64,000 nt of DNA from Nannocystis bainbridge (GTDB taxonomy: Bacteria > Myxococcota_A > Polyangia > Nannocystales > Nannocystaceae), in the NCBI RefSeq assembly GCF_028368995.1, contig NZ_JAQNDL010000001.1, positions 4,464,001 through 4,528,000 of the forward strand, read 5' to 3'. A program made the translations under genes and the position numbers. Below the pieces are notes generated by a model. It was given only the letters and a program-made list of their open reading frames with translations. It did not search any database and had not been told where the DNA came from. Below are positions 1-9,343 of the stretch, piece after piece. The first letter of the stretch is position 1. Every line of letters starts with the position of its first letter.

Positions 1-816
1 TGGCTCGAGCGCGGGTTCTTCCTGTCGCTGGGCGAGAAGGTGGTCGAGCGCGGGCTGACGTTCTACCGCACCGCGCGCGGGGCGTATGTGGCGGCGGGCG
101 ACATCTCGCGTTACGACGCGAAGGACTGGGTCGGCGTCGCGCTCGACGAGCAGGGGATCACGTACCCGTTCGGCTACGTCAAGAAGGACACCAAGCTGCT
201 GCAGCTGACCGCGGACGACAAGCTGCGGGCGACGAAGACGGTCGAGCGGCGGACGTTCCTCGACCTGACCGAAGAGACGGAGATCGCGGGCCGCGCTTAC
301 ATGATCACGGCGGACGGCTTGCTGGTGCGCAAGGACCATCTGATGATCCCGGACCTGCAAGCGCTGCCGAAGGGGCTCGATCCGTGGGAGCGGTGGATCG
401 ACGTCAGCGTCTCGCAGCAGATGCTCGTCGCGTACGAGGGGACGCGACCGGTGTACGTGACGCTGGTGTCGAGCGGACGCAAGGGGACGAAGGAAGACCC
501 GTACGAGACGCCGCGCGGGCGCTGGCGGATCTACAGCAAGCACGTGTCGTCGACGATGGACGGAAGCTCGGCCACCGACGGCAACTACTCGATCCAGGAT
601 GTCCCCTGGACCATGTTCTTCTCCGGCAGCTACGCGCTCCACGGGGCGTTCTGGCATCGCAGCTTCGGGACCGTGCGCAGCCACGGCTGCGTGAACCTGG
701 GGCCGAGCGACGCGCGGTGGTTGTTCCACTGGACGACGCCGCTGCTGCCCGAGGGCTGGCACGGAGTCAACTCGACCGACGAGAGCCCGGGCAGTACGGT
801 GGTCGTCCGCGATTGA
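1..816 (+). CDS. L,D-transpeptidase (YkuD fold), 5' truncated by the window
   Basis: C-terminal part of a YkuD-type L,D-transpeptidase, an envelope enzyme that makes 3-3 peptidoglycan cross-links or attaches proteins to peptidoglycan. The frame is open from base 1 (it reads WLERGFFLSLGEK before the GTG at 40), so the true start lies upstream of the window. The catalytic signature is complete: conserved HG at nt 640-645, then SHGCVN with the nucleophilic Cys at nt 688-690. The preceding 170 or so residues are a poorly conserved region that I cannot assign. The gene ends convergently against the lipoprotein gene at 850. Confident on family; the physiological substrate is unknown. Confidence 0.88.
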   Translation, partial: WLERGFFLSLGEKVVERGLTFYRTARGAYVAAGDISRYDAKDWVGVALDEQGITYPFGYVKKDTKLLQLTADDKLRATKTVERRTFLDLTEETEIAGRAYMITADGLLVRKDHLMIPDLQALPKGLDPWERWIDVSVSQQMLVAYEGTRPVYVTLVSSGRKGTKEDPYETPRGRWRIYSKHVSSTMDGSSATDGNYSIQDVPWTMFFSGSYALHGAFWHRSFGTVRSHGCVNLGPSDARWLFHWTTPLLPEGWHGVNSTDESPGSTVVVRD

Positions 817-849
817 GAGACGGGTGACGGCCCGTCTGCGGGCAGGTCG

Positions 850-1356
850 TCAGGACAACGTGCCGCAGGTGTCGATGGCGATCTGGCCCTGGTCGGTGCA
901 GTAGTAGTTGCTGCCGTCCGGGAGGCAGCAGCCGACGCCGTTGATGGGCGAGGTCTCGTCGCAGTCGTCGCCCTCGGTCGGTAGTGTGTCGGGGCACTCG
1001 ATCGGATGGTCGCCGTCCGGGTCCGCGTCGATGAAGCCGCACGCGTAGTACTTGTTGTTGGCGTCCCAGCCGCAATTGCCGAAGCCGCTGCCGGTCGTGC
1101 TCGCGGTGGTGCCCTCGGTGGTTGAAAGCTCGGTCGTGCTCGTGGTCTCGGGATCGGTCGTCGACGTGGTCGTGGTGGTCGGACTGATCGTCGCTTCGGT
1201 GTCGGAGGTCGTACTTCCGTCGGTCGTGGAGGTGTCGGTGGAGGTGCTGCTGGCGGTCGTGCTGGACTCCTCGTCGGAACCGATCTTGTTGGTGTCGACA
1301 ACGCATCCGGTAACGAGAACGAGGGCGCTGGCGGCGGCGATTAAGGTTTTGAGCAT
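850..1356 (-). CDS. Thr/Ser-rich stalk lipoprotein with Cys-rich C-terminal domain
   Basis: Predicted lipoprotein of 168 residues. I chose the ATG at 1356 because it opens a lipoprotein signal (MLKTLIAAASALVLVTGC, lipobox LVTGC). After the lipidated Cys comes a low-complexity stalk of about 70 residues, almost all Thr, Ser, Asp and Glu, then a compact Cys-rich domain (residues about 100-168, with FGNCGWD, YYACGF and GVGCCLPDG) that is probably disulfide-bonded. A start 13 codons upstream at 1395 is open but would bury the signal peptide. Function is unknown. The same architecture recurs at 36214, 40470 and 44952, and in part at 44086. Confidence 0.75.
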   Translation of the reverse strand: MLKTLIAAASALVLVTGCVVDTNKIGSDEESSTTASSTSTDTSTTDGSTTSDTEATISPTTTTTSTTDPETTSTTELSTTEGTTASTTGSGFGNCGWDANNKYYACGFIDADPDGDHPIECPDTLPTEGDDCDETSPINGVGCCLPDGSNYYCTDQGQIAIDTCGTLS

Positions 1357-1520
1357 GATGTCTCCGGGGCGAAGGCTGACGCGTTCAGGCAGCAAACATC
1401 ATTGCAGATCCCTCCTGCGGATGCCGCAAATCAGAGGATGCTGAGCTGGTGGCAATATTCTTCGCCCACGCCAAGGCGAGGCTGCGACCAACTCGCCGCG
1501 GTCAGCCGAGGACGCAGGGC

Positions 1521-2741
1521 TCAGCGCGGGGCGGGCCGGCGAGCGAGGAAGGTCGCGTGCAACGCCTGGACGGCGCGCGCTCGCTGCTCGCAGGCGACGA
1601 GGAAGGCGAGGCTGTGCGAGTCGGTGTGAGCCTCGCGGACGGAGATGCCCTCCGCGTGCAGGCTCTCGTATGCGCGCGCCATCGCTTCGGGGTTCTCCTC
1701 GAGGCCGGAGCCGATGCAGCTGACCAGCGCGAGGCCTTCGATGCACTCGATGCCGCCGAGGTCGCGGCCGAGTGACCGCGTGAACGCGCCGAGACGCGCG
1801 AGCGCCTCGCTGCCGTCGGTGCGCTGGGCCAGCGACAGAAATCCCGTCGCGCCATGCTCGTCGATCCGCAGGTACCTGAGGCCGAGGGGCGCGAACTCGC
1901 GAATGACCTCGGGGACATGTCGCGATGAACCTGCGCGAAGAGACAGGCGGATGGTAACGATGGAGCCGTCGGAGGCGACCGCGCGGACGCCGGGTCGCGT
2001 GGGCGGGTTCTTCCGGATGATGGTCTCGCCGGTCACGTCGGGGCGGCTGTGGCGGGCGTAGATGGCGATGCCACGCTCCTCCGCGAGCAGGACCGCTTGC
2101 GAGTGGAGGACCTTGGCGCCGGCGCGCGCGAGGGCCTGCATCTCGCCGTACGAGAGGCTGTCGAGGCGTTCGGCGTCGGGGACTTCGCGCGGATCGGCGC
2201 TGTAGACCCCGTCGACGTCGCTGTAGATCTCGCAGTCGGCGTCGAGGGCCGCGGCGAGCGCGACAGCCGTGGTGTCGGAGCCGCCGCGGCCGAGCGTCGT
2301 CACGTCGCGTTTGTAGCTGACGCCCTGGAAGCCGCCGATGATGACGATGTTGCCGGCGGCGAGCTCGTCGAGGACGCGGAAGGGGCGGACCTCGACGATG
2401 CGCGCGCGGCCGTGCTGGTGGTCGGTGATGATGCCGCACTGCGAGCCGGTGAGGCTGATCGCCTGACGACCGAGGGCGGTGATCGCCAGCGCGAGCAAGG
2501 TCATCGAGCCGCGCTCGCCGGTGCTGAGCAACATGTCGAGCTCGCGCGCCGGCGGCGGATCGATGAGCGCGCGCGCCATGGCCAGGAGCTGGTTGGTGGT
2601 CTGGCCCATGGCCGAGACGACGACGACCACGGGCTGCACGGCGGCCCGCTCGACGACCCGGCGCGCGCAATGACGGATCCGCTCGAGGTCGGCGACGCTG
2701 CTGCCGCCGAACTTCATGACGACCGGGGCGGGCGAGCTCAC
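1521..2741 (-). CDS. lysC: Aspartate kinase
   Basis: Aspartokinase, ATP-dependent phosphorylation of L-aspartate, the first step towards lysine, threonine, methionine and diaminopimelate; cytoplasmic. 406 residues, normal for a monofunctional enzyme. It shows the N-terminal KFGGSSV phosphate-binding motif (residues about 10-16), [32 protein letters not shown] and the [11 protein letters not shown] signature, followed by a regulatory region with two ACT-like repeats (about 265-395). The start is GTG at 2741; an ATG nine codons in begins directly at MKFGG and is less likely. A family hairpin (1908-1926) falls in frame in the ACT region and encodes SRHVPEV. Divergent from the 2-oxoacid dehydrogenase operon. 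Confidence 0.93.
   Translation of the reverse strand: MSSPAPVVMKFGGSSVADLERIRHCARRVVERAAVQPVVVVVSAMGQTTNQLLAMARALIDPPPARELDMLLSTGERGSMTLLALAITALGRQAISLTGSQCGIITDHQHGRARIVEVRPFRVLDELAAGNIVIIGGFQGVSYKRDVTTLGRGGSDTTAVALAAALDADCEIYSDVDGVYSADPREVPDAERLDSLSYGEMQALARAGAKVLHSQAVLLAEERGIAIYARHSRPDVTGETIIRKNPPTRPGVRAVASDGSIVTIRLSLRAGSSRHVPEVIREFAPLGLRYLRIDEHGATGFLSLAQRTDGSEALARLGAFTRSLGRDLGGIECIEGLALVSCIGSGLEENPEAMARAYESLHAEGISVREAHTDSHSLAFLVACEQRARAVQALHATFLARRPAPR
1908..1926. repeat. Dispersed palindromic element inside lysC
   Basis: Reads CCTCGGGGACATGTCGCGA. It has the GGACATGTC core of the dispersed family and lies in frame in the regulatory part of aspartate kinase. Confidence 0.5.
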
Positions 2742-3084
2742 GAACCGTGATGTACACCCTCGACGGGCCCAGGCCCAAGTTCCACGGCGGCGCGCGGCGA
2801 GGGCGCCGCAGCGGGAGCGGTCTCAAATCGCCGGATCGAGGACGCTGCGATCGATGGGCGGAGGTCGAGCTCGAGAGATGGCTGCTGTTCTTTCGGACAT
2901 GTCCGATCGAGCAGATAGCTTGGGACGCATGCGTGGCTCTGGGCGGGTGCGCGACGGGCGCGAAGGAGAAATTCCGCCGGGTTGCCGAGCCCGGCAACGT
3001 CGTGGCGCGTCGGTGTCGTGATCGCGCTGTGCGTCTCGTTTCGTAGGGACGGGGCGGCGCGCAAGATCACGGAGAGGCGGGGCG
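2742..3084. promoter_or_regulatory. Divergent intergenic region, lysC / 2-oxoacid dehydrogenase operon
   Basis: 343 bases with no convincing gene; a 99-codon plus-strand ORF here has no recognisable content. It must hold the promoters for the leftward lysC and the rightward dehydrogenase operon, but I could not identify -35/-10 or -24/-12 boxes by eye. It contains a perfect 14-bp palindrome TCGGACATGTCCGA at 2893-2906, a short member of the dispersed family. Confidence 0.5.
2893..2906. repeat. Dispersed palindromic element (14-bp perfect palindrome)
   Basis: TCGGACATGTCCGA is its own reverse complement and contains the ACATGT core shared by the hairpin family. Its place between divergent promoters could make it an operator, but the same core appears in clearly non-promoter positions elsewhere. 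Confidence 0.6.
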
Positions 3085-4125
3085 ATGGCGGCCGGGAACG
3101 GGCTTCGGGGGCTGCTGCCGGCCTTGACGTTGGGTTTGGCGCGCAGTTACAACCCCTCGGCGCGCATGGAAGACTGTCCCTGGGATCCCGAAGGAGTGGA
3201 GGTCTGCCTCGATCCGGAGGGGCAACTCGTCGACAAGCGGGCGGCACAGGGGCTCGATCTGCGGGCGCTCTACAAGCGATTGGTGGCCGCGCGCTGCCTC
3301 GACTTGCGGGTCGAGCGGCTCGGCTTGCCGATGTGGGTGTCGTGCGCGGGCGAAGAGGCGGTCTCGGTGCTCACGGCGACGCTGGCGGGCCAGGAAGACT
3401 GGATTTATCCGGGCGTCCGCGACTTCGCGCTGGCGCCGATCCGCGGCCTCGACCTCGATGATTTCGCGCGCCAGATCCTCGGCGTTGCCGGCGACGGCGA
3501 GCGCGTTTACAACGGCCGACCCGGGGCGCTCGCCGCGGCCGATCTCGGCATCGCGTACGCCCCGGAGCCGCTCGGGCTGCATCTGCCGCTCGCGGCCGGG
3601 CAGGCACACGCGCAGAAGCTTGCCGGAAACGGCCGGGCGACGATCGCCATCTTCGGCGAGGGGCTGACGACGACCGCGTCTTTTCACGAGACGGTGGCGC
3701 TCGCGTCGGCCTGCGACCTGCCGCTGGTGCTGGTGTGCAAGAGCCAGCTGTGGCCCGAGGGCGCGCCGGCCGAGGCGGGCCTGCTGGGGGACAGCGTGGC
3801 CGAGCGCGTAAAGGCGTGCGGGCTGTGGTCGCGCCGGGTCGACGGCGCCGATGTGGTGGCCGTGCACGCGGCGCTCGACCAGGCGCTGCGGCGGGCTCGT
3901 GACGCGCGCGGGCCGGGGCTGGTCGAGGTGGTGGTGACGCAGCTGCACGCGGGAGCGGCGGACGCCGACATCCCGGCGCACCGCGACCCGATCGAGCGGC
4001 TGCGGCGGCACCTCGACCGCGAGGGGCAATGGACGCCGACGTTTCAGGACGTGATCGAGGCCGAGGTGCGAGGGCAGCTCGAGCGGGCCTTCACGCACGC
4101 GCAAGCCAAGGAGATTGGGCGATGA
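3085..4125 (+). CDS. 2-oxoacid dehydrogenase E1 component, alpha subunit (degenerate active site)
   Basis: Homologue of the thiamine-diphosphate E1 alpha subunit of pyruvate or branched-chain 2-oxoacid dehydrogenase, 346 residues. The fold is recognisable (IAIFGEG, then FHETVALASACDLPLVLVC, and DPIERLRRHL near the end). GEG in place of GDG is known from branched-chain E1. The following NN metal-binding pair is replaced (VCKSQLW where QNNRF or RNNGY is expected), and the YHGHS loop with its catalytic His reads LHAGA. First gene of the E1a-E1b-E2-E3 operon; it overlaps the next gene by 4 bases (ATGA). The start at 3085 follows a GAGAGGCGGGG Shine-Dalgarno-like stretch; the in-frame ATG at 3166 has none. 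It may be non-catalytic, or unusual in chemistry. Confidence 0.82.
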   Translation: MAAGNGLRGLLPALTLGLARSYNPSARMEDCPWDPEGVEVCLDPEGQLVDKRAAQGLDLRALYKRLVAARCLDLRVERLGLPMWVSCAGEEAVSVLTATLAGQEDWIYPGVRDFALAPIRGLDLDDFARQILGVAGDGERVYNGRPGALAAADLGIAYAPEPLGLHLPLAAGQAHAQKLAGNGRATIAIFGEGLTTTASFHETVALASACDLPLVLVCKSQLWPEGAPAEAGLLGDSVAERVKACGLWSRRVDGADVVAVHAALDQALRRARDARGPGLVEVVVTQLHAGAADADIPAHRDPIERLRRHLDREGQWTPTFQDVIEAEVRGQLERAFTHAQAKEIGR

Positions 4126-5087
4126 GCACGCTCGAACGCCTTTCCACGATCGTCGCCGAGCTGCTGCGCGACGATGTCCGCCGGGTGCTGCTCGGCGAGG
4201 ATGTTCGCCAGGGCGGGATGCTCGGGCTGTCGCGGGCGGCGATGCGCGACCCGGCGCTCGGCTTGCGGGTGTTGGCGACGCCGCTGACGCCGGCGGCCAA
4301 CCTGGCCCATGCGACAGGTCTGGCGCTGGCCGGGCGGCGACCGATCGTCACGCTCGGCTCGGCGACGGCGCTGCTCGAGGGCTATGCGGCGTTGCGCGAG
4401 CTCGGACGGGTCGCCGGGACCTCGGGGGGCGAGCGCAGCGCGCCGGTGCTGATCGTGGCGCCGACAGGGCCGGGATTCGGTCTCGGAGGCGACGGCGCTG
4501 CTTCGCCCGAGGGGGCGATCGCCGGCGTGCCAGGGCTGCGCGTGGTGATCCTCGGTGATGCGCGCGAGGCCGGGGCGATGCTGCGGGCGGCGGCCAACTT
4601 CGAGGCGGGCGAAGACCCGACGGTGCTGCTGCTGCCGCGCGCGCTGCTGCTGCGCGAGGTCGAGGACGGCGAGGTCGTCGAGACGCTCGGGCGGCCGCTG
4701 CACGCCGCGCGATGCGTGCGCGACGGGGCGGCGGCGACGGTGTTGGCGTGGGGCGCGGCGGTCGATGTCGCCTGCGCGGCGGCCGAGCAGTCGGGCCACG
4801 ACGCGGCGGTCTACGAGCTGGGCGGGCTGGCCCCGCTCGATGTCGAAGAGGTGGTCGCGGCGGCGGCGAAGACCGGGAAGCTGGTGATCGCGCACGCGGG
4901 CGGGCTGTCCTTCGGGCCAGGTGCCGAGCTGGCGGCGCTGCTCGCCGACAGGGCGATCCTCCACCTCGACGCGCCGATCGTGCGCGTGGCCGGGCGCGAG
5001 GGGCCGCTGGCGCGCGCGGACGAGATGTCGGGCTTGCCGAGCGTGAGCGCGCTCGTCGATGCCATCCACCGAGTCGTGACCTACTGA
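4122..5087 (+). CDS. 2-oxoacid dehydrogenase E1 component, beta subunit (degenerate active site)
   Basis: E1 beta homologue, 321 residues, normal length. The start ATG (4122) overlaps the E1 alpha stop. Recognisable blocks are RRVLLGEDV, LALAGRRPIV, PGLRVVI and a transketolase C-terminal domain (about 190-320). By eye-alignment to PDH E1 beta, the DTPISE motif whose Glu activates thiamine diphosphate reads ATPLTP here, and the AQHSQ segment with the active-site His reads GGDGAAS. Both subunits of this E1 have therefore lost key residues while keeping the fold. Operon position between E1 alpha and E2 supports its identity; catalytic competence is doubtful. Confidence 0.82.
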   Translation: MSTLERLSTIVAELLRDDVRRVLLGEDVRQGGMLGLSRAAMRDPALGLRVLATPLTPAANLAHATGLALAGRRPIVTLGSATALLEGYAALRELGRVAGTSGGERSAPVLIVAPTGPGFGLGGDGAASPEGAIAGVPGLRVVILGDAREAGAMLRAAANFEAGEDPTVLLLPRALLLREVEDGEVVETLGRPLHAARCVRDGAAATVLAWGAAVDVACAAAEQSGHDAAVYELGGLAPLDVEEVVAAAAKTGKLVIAHAGGLSFGPGAELAALLADRAILHLDAPIVRVAGREGPLARADEMSGLPSVSALVDAIHRVVTY

Positions 5088-5106
5088 TCAGGAGCCGGAG
5101 TCTTCA

Positions 5107-6441
<1,335 letters not shown>

Positions 6442-6462
6442 CCTCTCGCACAGGAGACAGTC

Positions 6463-7887
6463 GTGGCCACGATCAAGAAGAAGGCGCTCATCATCGGCGC
6501 GGGCACGGGCGGTTACCCGTGCGCGATCCGGCTCGGCCAGCTCGGCGTCGACGCGATGCTCGTCGAGAAGGACAAGCCGGGCGGCGTGTGCCTCAACTGG
6601 GGCTGCATCCCGTCCAAGGCGTTGATTTCGGCGACCAAGCTGTTCCACAAGGCGCAGCACGCGACCGAGATGGGGCTGTCGTTTTCGTCGCCGTCTGTCG
6701 ACATGGTCAAGATGCAGGCGTGGAAGGCCGGCATCGTCAAGAAGCTGACCGGCGGCGTCGGTAGCCTGGTCAAAGGGTCAGGTACGCAGTACGTCACGGC
6801 GACGGCCGAGTTCATCGGCCCGAAGCAGGTCCGCCTGCGCTACGCCGACGGCAAGCCGGACGACATTGTCGAGGCCGAGCACGTGGTGCTGGCGACCGGC
6901 TCGCTGCCGATCGACATCCCCGGGTTCAAGGTCGACAACAAGCGGGTGCTCGACAGCACCTCGGCGCTCGACCTGGCGAACGTGCCGAAGCGAATGGTGT
7001 GCATCGGCGGCGGCATCATCGGCCTCGAGCTGGGGCAGACGTTCCAGCGCCTGGGCACGCAGCTGGTGGTGCTCGAGGGGCTCGGGCGGATCTTGAACGG
7101 CGTCGACACCGAGTGCGGCGACGTCGTGGCGCGCCAGATCAAGAAGGACGGCGGGCAGATCTTCGTCAACGCCAAGGCCGTGGGCTGGGAAGAGCGCAAC
7201 GGCGAGGCGATCGTGAAGGCCGAGATCGACGGCAAGGTGCAAGAGATCGCCACCGACGTGATCCTGGTGGCGGTCGGCCGCCGGCCGGTGACGAAGGGCT
7301 TCGGGCTCGAGAAGACCGGGGTGAAGGTCAACGAGCGCGGGTTCGTGCCGGTCGACCAGCGCCAGCAGACCAATGTGCCCGGCTTCTACGCCGTCGGCGA
7401 CGTGTGCGGTCAGCCGATGCTGGCGCACAAGGCGTCGCACGAGGGCGAGGTCCTGGCCGAGGTCATCGCCGGCAAGAAGACGATCAACGACGCGCGGCAG
7501 ATCCCCAACGTCGTGTTCACCGAGCCGGAGATCGCGTCGTCGGGCCTGACGAAGGAAGAGGCCGAGGCGCAGGGCCGCCAGGTCAACGTCGGCAAGTTCC
7601 CGTTCTCGGTGCTCGGCCGGGCGATGGCGATCGGCGAGACGGCCGGGTTCGTCAAGGTGATCACCGACGCGGCCGACGAGCGCATCCTCGGCGTCCACAT
7701 CGTCGGTCCGGAGGCGAGTGACCTCATCAGCGAGGCGGGGCTGGCGATCGAGATGGGCGCGTTCGCAGAGGACGTGGCGCTGACGATCCATCCGCACCCG
7801 ACGCTGAGCGAGGCGCTGATGGAGGCCGCCAAGCACGCGCTCGGCGAGGCGATCCACATCGCAAATCCGCGCAAGAAGGCCCACTGA
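6463..7887 (+). CDS. lpdA: Dihydrolipoamide dehydrogenase (E3)
   Basis: FAD disulfide oxidoreductase, 474 residues, which reoxidises the E2 dihydrolipoyl group with NAD+. It shows the N-terminal FAD motif (IIGAGTGGYPCAIR), the redox-active disulfide CLNWGC (Cys43/Cys48; the usual residue is Val where Trp stands), an NAD-binding glycine motif (CIGGGIIGLELG), the second FAD motif (GFYAVGDVC) and the catalytic IHPHPTLSEA His-Glu pair near the C terminus. GTG start at 6463 preceded by AGGAGA. Last gene of the operon, followed by a tandem-repeat region. Confidence 0.95.
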   Translation: MATIKKKALIIGAGTGGYPCAIRLGQLGVDAMLVEKDKPGGVCLNWGCIPSKALISATKLFHKAQHATEMGLSFSSPSVDMVKMQAWKAGIVKKLTGGVGSLVKGSGTQYVTATAEFIGPKQVRLRYADGKPDDIVEAEHVVLATGSLPIDIPGFKVDNKRVLDSTSALDLANVPKRMVCIGGGIIGLELGQTFQRLGTQLVVLEGLGRILNGVDTECGDVVARQIKKDGGQIFVNAKAVGWEERNGEAIVKAEIDGKVQEIATDVILVAVGRRPVTKGFGLEKTGVKVNERGFVPVDQRQQTNVPGFYAVGDVCGQPMLAHKASHEGEVLAEVIAGKKTINDARQIPNVVFTEPEIASSGLTKEEAEAQGRQVNVGKFPFSVLGRAMAIGETAGFVKVITDAADERILGVHIVGPEASDLISEAGLAIEMGAFAEDVALTIHPHPTLSEALMEAAKHALGEAIHIANPRKKAH

Positions 7888-7905
7888 GCGGTTGTCCCGC
7901 AGGGC

Positions 7906-8212
7906 ACGTCCGCTGCGGCGTGTCGTGCGGGATAGGGGTGTTCCCAGTCGAGGATAGAGGCGGTCCCGAACGAGTATGTCCGTTGCGACATGTTGTTCGG
8001 GACAGCGCTGTTCCGGGCTGAGCAGGCAGGCTGTACCGGAGGCATGTCCGTTGCGACAGGTTGTTCGGGACAGCGCTGTTCAGGCTGAGGAGGCAGGCTG
8101 TCCCGCAGGGCCTGTCCGCTGTGATATGTCGTACGGACGGCGGCGTTTCTGAGAAACTAGTCTGTCCTGAAGGTCAGGTCGCAGAAGATGACCTTCGGGA
8201 CAGGGGCGTTCA
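7906..8212. repeat. Degenerate tandem repeat, about 68-bp unit, built on palindromes
   Basis: The whole 334-base gap between lpdA and the amidotransferase gene is repetitive. Units starting near 7906, 7976, 8044 and 8112 share ATGTCCGTTGCGACA, then TTCGGGACAGCGCTGTTC, then GGCAGGCTGT, with a period of 68 bases for the central copies and 70 for the first. A further partial copy ends near 8212. Each unit contains TGTCC and GGACA half-sites of the dispersed hairpin family, so this is a local expansion of it. The two operons converge here, so it may also serve in transcription termination. Confidence 0.75.
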
Positions 8213-8221
8213 GGGCAAAGA

Positions 8222-9097
8222 TCAGCGCGCGCGGCGGTCGACCGGCTCGGCGGCCTTGAAGCGCTGCAGCTGCATGCGGCCGTCGGCGCCGACCATGTCG
8301 CCGAAGCCGAGCGGGGTCCAGGCGTTGTCGCCGTGGAGCGGCTCGCTCGAGAAGATCAGGTGGCTGACGAAGCCGCGTTCGGGCGGGGCTTGCTCGCACT
8401 CGGGGCGGAAGAAGGCGCAGGTGTCGCGCTCGGGGCAGCGCTGCTTGTGCGTGCTGAAGTAGAGCTGCTTGCCGCCCTGGTGGCCGAGCATGACGTGGCC
8501 GTTGGTGAGCACGAAGGTCAGGTAGGTGTCGCAGGGCGGGCCGTCGTTGTCGGTGTTGCACGGGCCGACGAGCGCCTCGACCTCGGCGAGGGCCTCGCGC
8601 GCGGCGCTGGCGACCTCGGCGAGCGGGAAGCCGGGCCGGTGCAGCTCGTGGCGCAGGGCCATCTTGGCGAGGATCAGATAGAACAGGACCTCGCTGTCGG
8701 TCTTGCCGAGGATGAAGCGGCGCAGCACCGGCGGGACGCGGGCGACGAGCTGGTCGCGGACGGCGTCGAAGCCGGCGATGTTGCCGTTGTGGGCGAACAC
8801 CCAGGCGCCGAACTGGAACGGGTGGGTGTTGATGGTCGAGAGGTCGCCCTGGGTGGCCTTGCGGATGTGGGCGAGCACGGTCTCGGAGGTGACGATGCCG
8901 GAGAGGTGGCGGAAGAGGTGGTCGCTGACGGCCGCGGAGGCGCTCTTGATGACGTGCGGGGCGTTGGCGACGTAGTAGGCGACGCCCCAGCCGTCAGGGT
9001 GGCGACAGCTCTGCTGCATCAAGGCGTTGTCGGCGCTGACGAGGCTCCGGTGGACACCACTCTGCATGACGGAGCGAAAGCCGAAGATCCGACACAT
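8222..9097 (-). CDS. Class II glutamine amidotransferase
   Basis: N-terminal-nucleophile glutamine amidotransferase, 291 residues, of the YafJ/EgtC-like group that releases ammonia from glutamine or cleaves gamma-glutamyl amides. The start is set at the ATG at 9097 so that Cys2 of MCRIFGFRS becomes the N-terminal nucleophile; the longer ORF start at 9118 would block that. Further family signatures: RHPDGWGVAYY, AHIRKATQG, NTHPFQFGAWVFAHNGNI and GKTDSEVLF. A Cys-rich insertion (GPCNTDNDGPPCDTY, QRCPERDTCAFF) is unusual. Single gene; the partner and physiological substrate are not shown. Confidence 0.88.
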   Translation of the reverse strand: MCRIFGFRSVMQSGVHRSLVSADNALMQQSCRHPDGWGVAYYVANAPHVIKSASAAVSDHLFRHLSGIVTSETVLAHIRKATQGDLSTINTHPFQFGAWVFAHNGNIAGFDAVRDQLVARVPPVLRRFILGKTDSEVLFYLILAKMALRHELHRPGFPLAEVASAAREALAEVEALVGPCNTDNDGPPCDTYLTFVLTNGHVMLGHQGGKQLYFSTHKQRCPERDTCAFFRPECEQAPPERGFVSHLIFSSEPLHGDNAWTPLGFGDMVGADGRMQLQRFKAAEPVDRRAR

Positions 9098-9343
9098 GGA
9101 AGATGGCCAGGATAGCATGCCAGATGCTCAGGGAGCGCCGCGGCCGCTCCAGCTGCCGCTGTCGCATGACGCTGCCGATTTCGGCAATGGGTCGCCGTGC
9201 GCGCACGAGCGCGAGGTGGGACGCGCGGCCGACGAGGTCTGCGTCATTCAGGCCGCGCGTGGCCGGGGAACGGCGTTGACAAGCTGATCGGGATCGGACT
9301 ACCACGGCTTCGTGCCGGCGCGTGTCCGGCGATCGAGGCCCTC

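Noticed and set aside
2747..3046. 99-codon open frame between lysC and the dehydrogenase operon
   Set aside because: Arg/Gly-rich, no ribosome-binding site or domain, and it spans a family palindrome; more likely promoter region.
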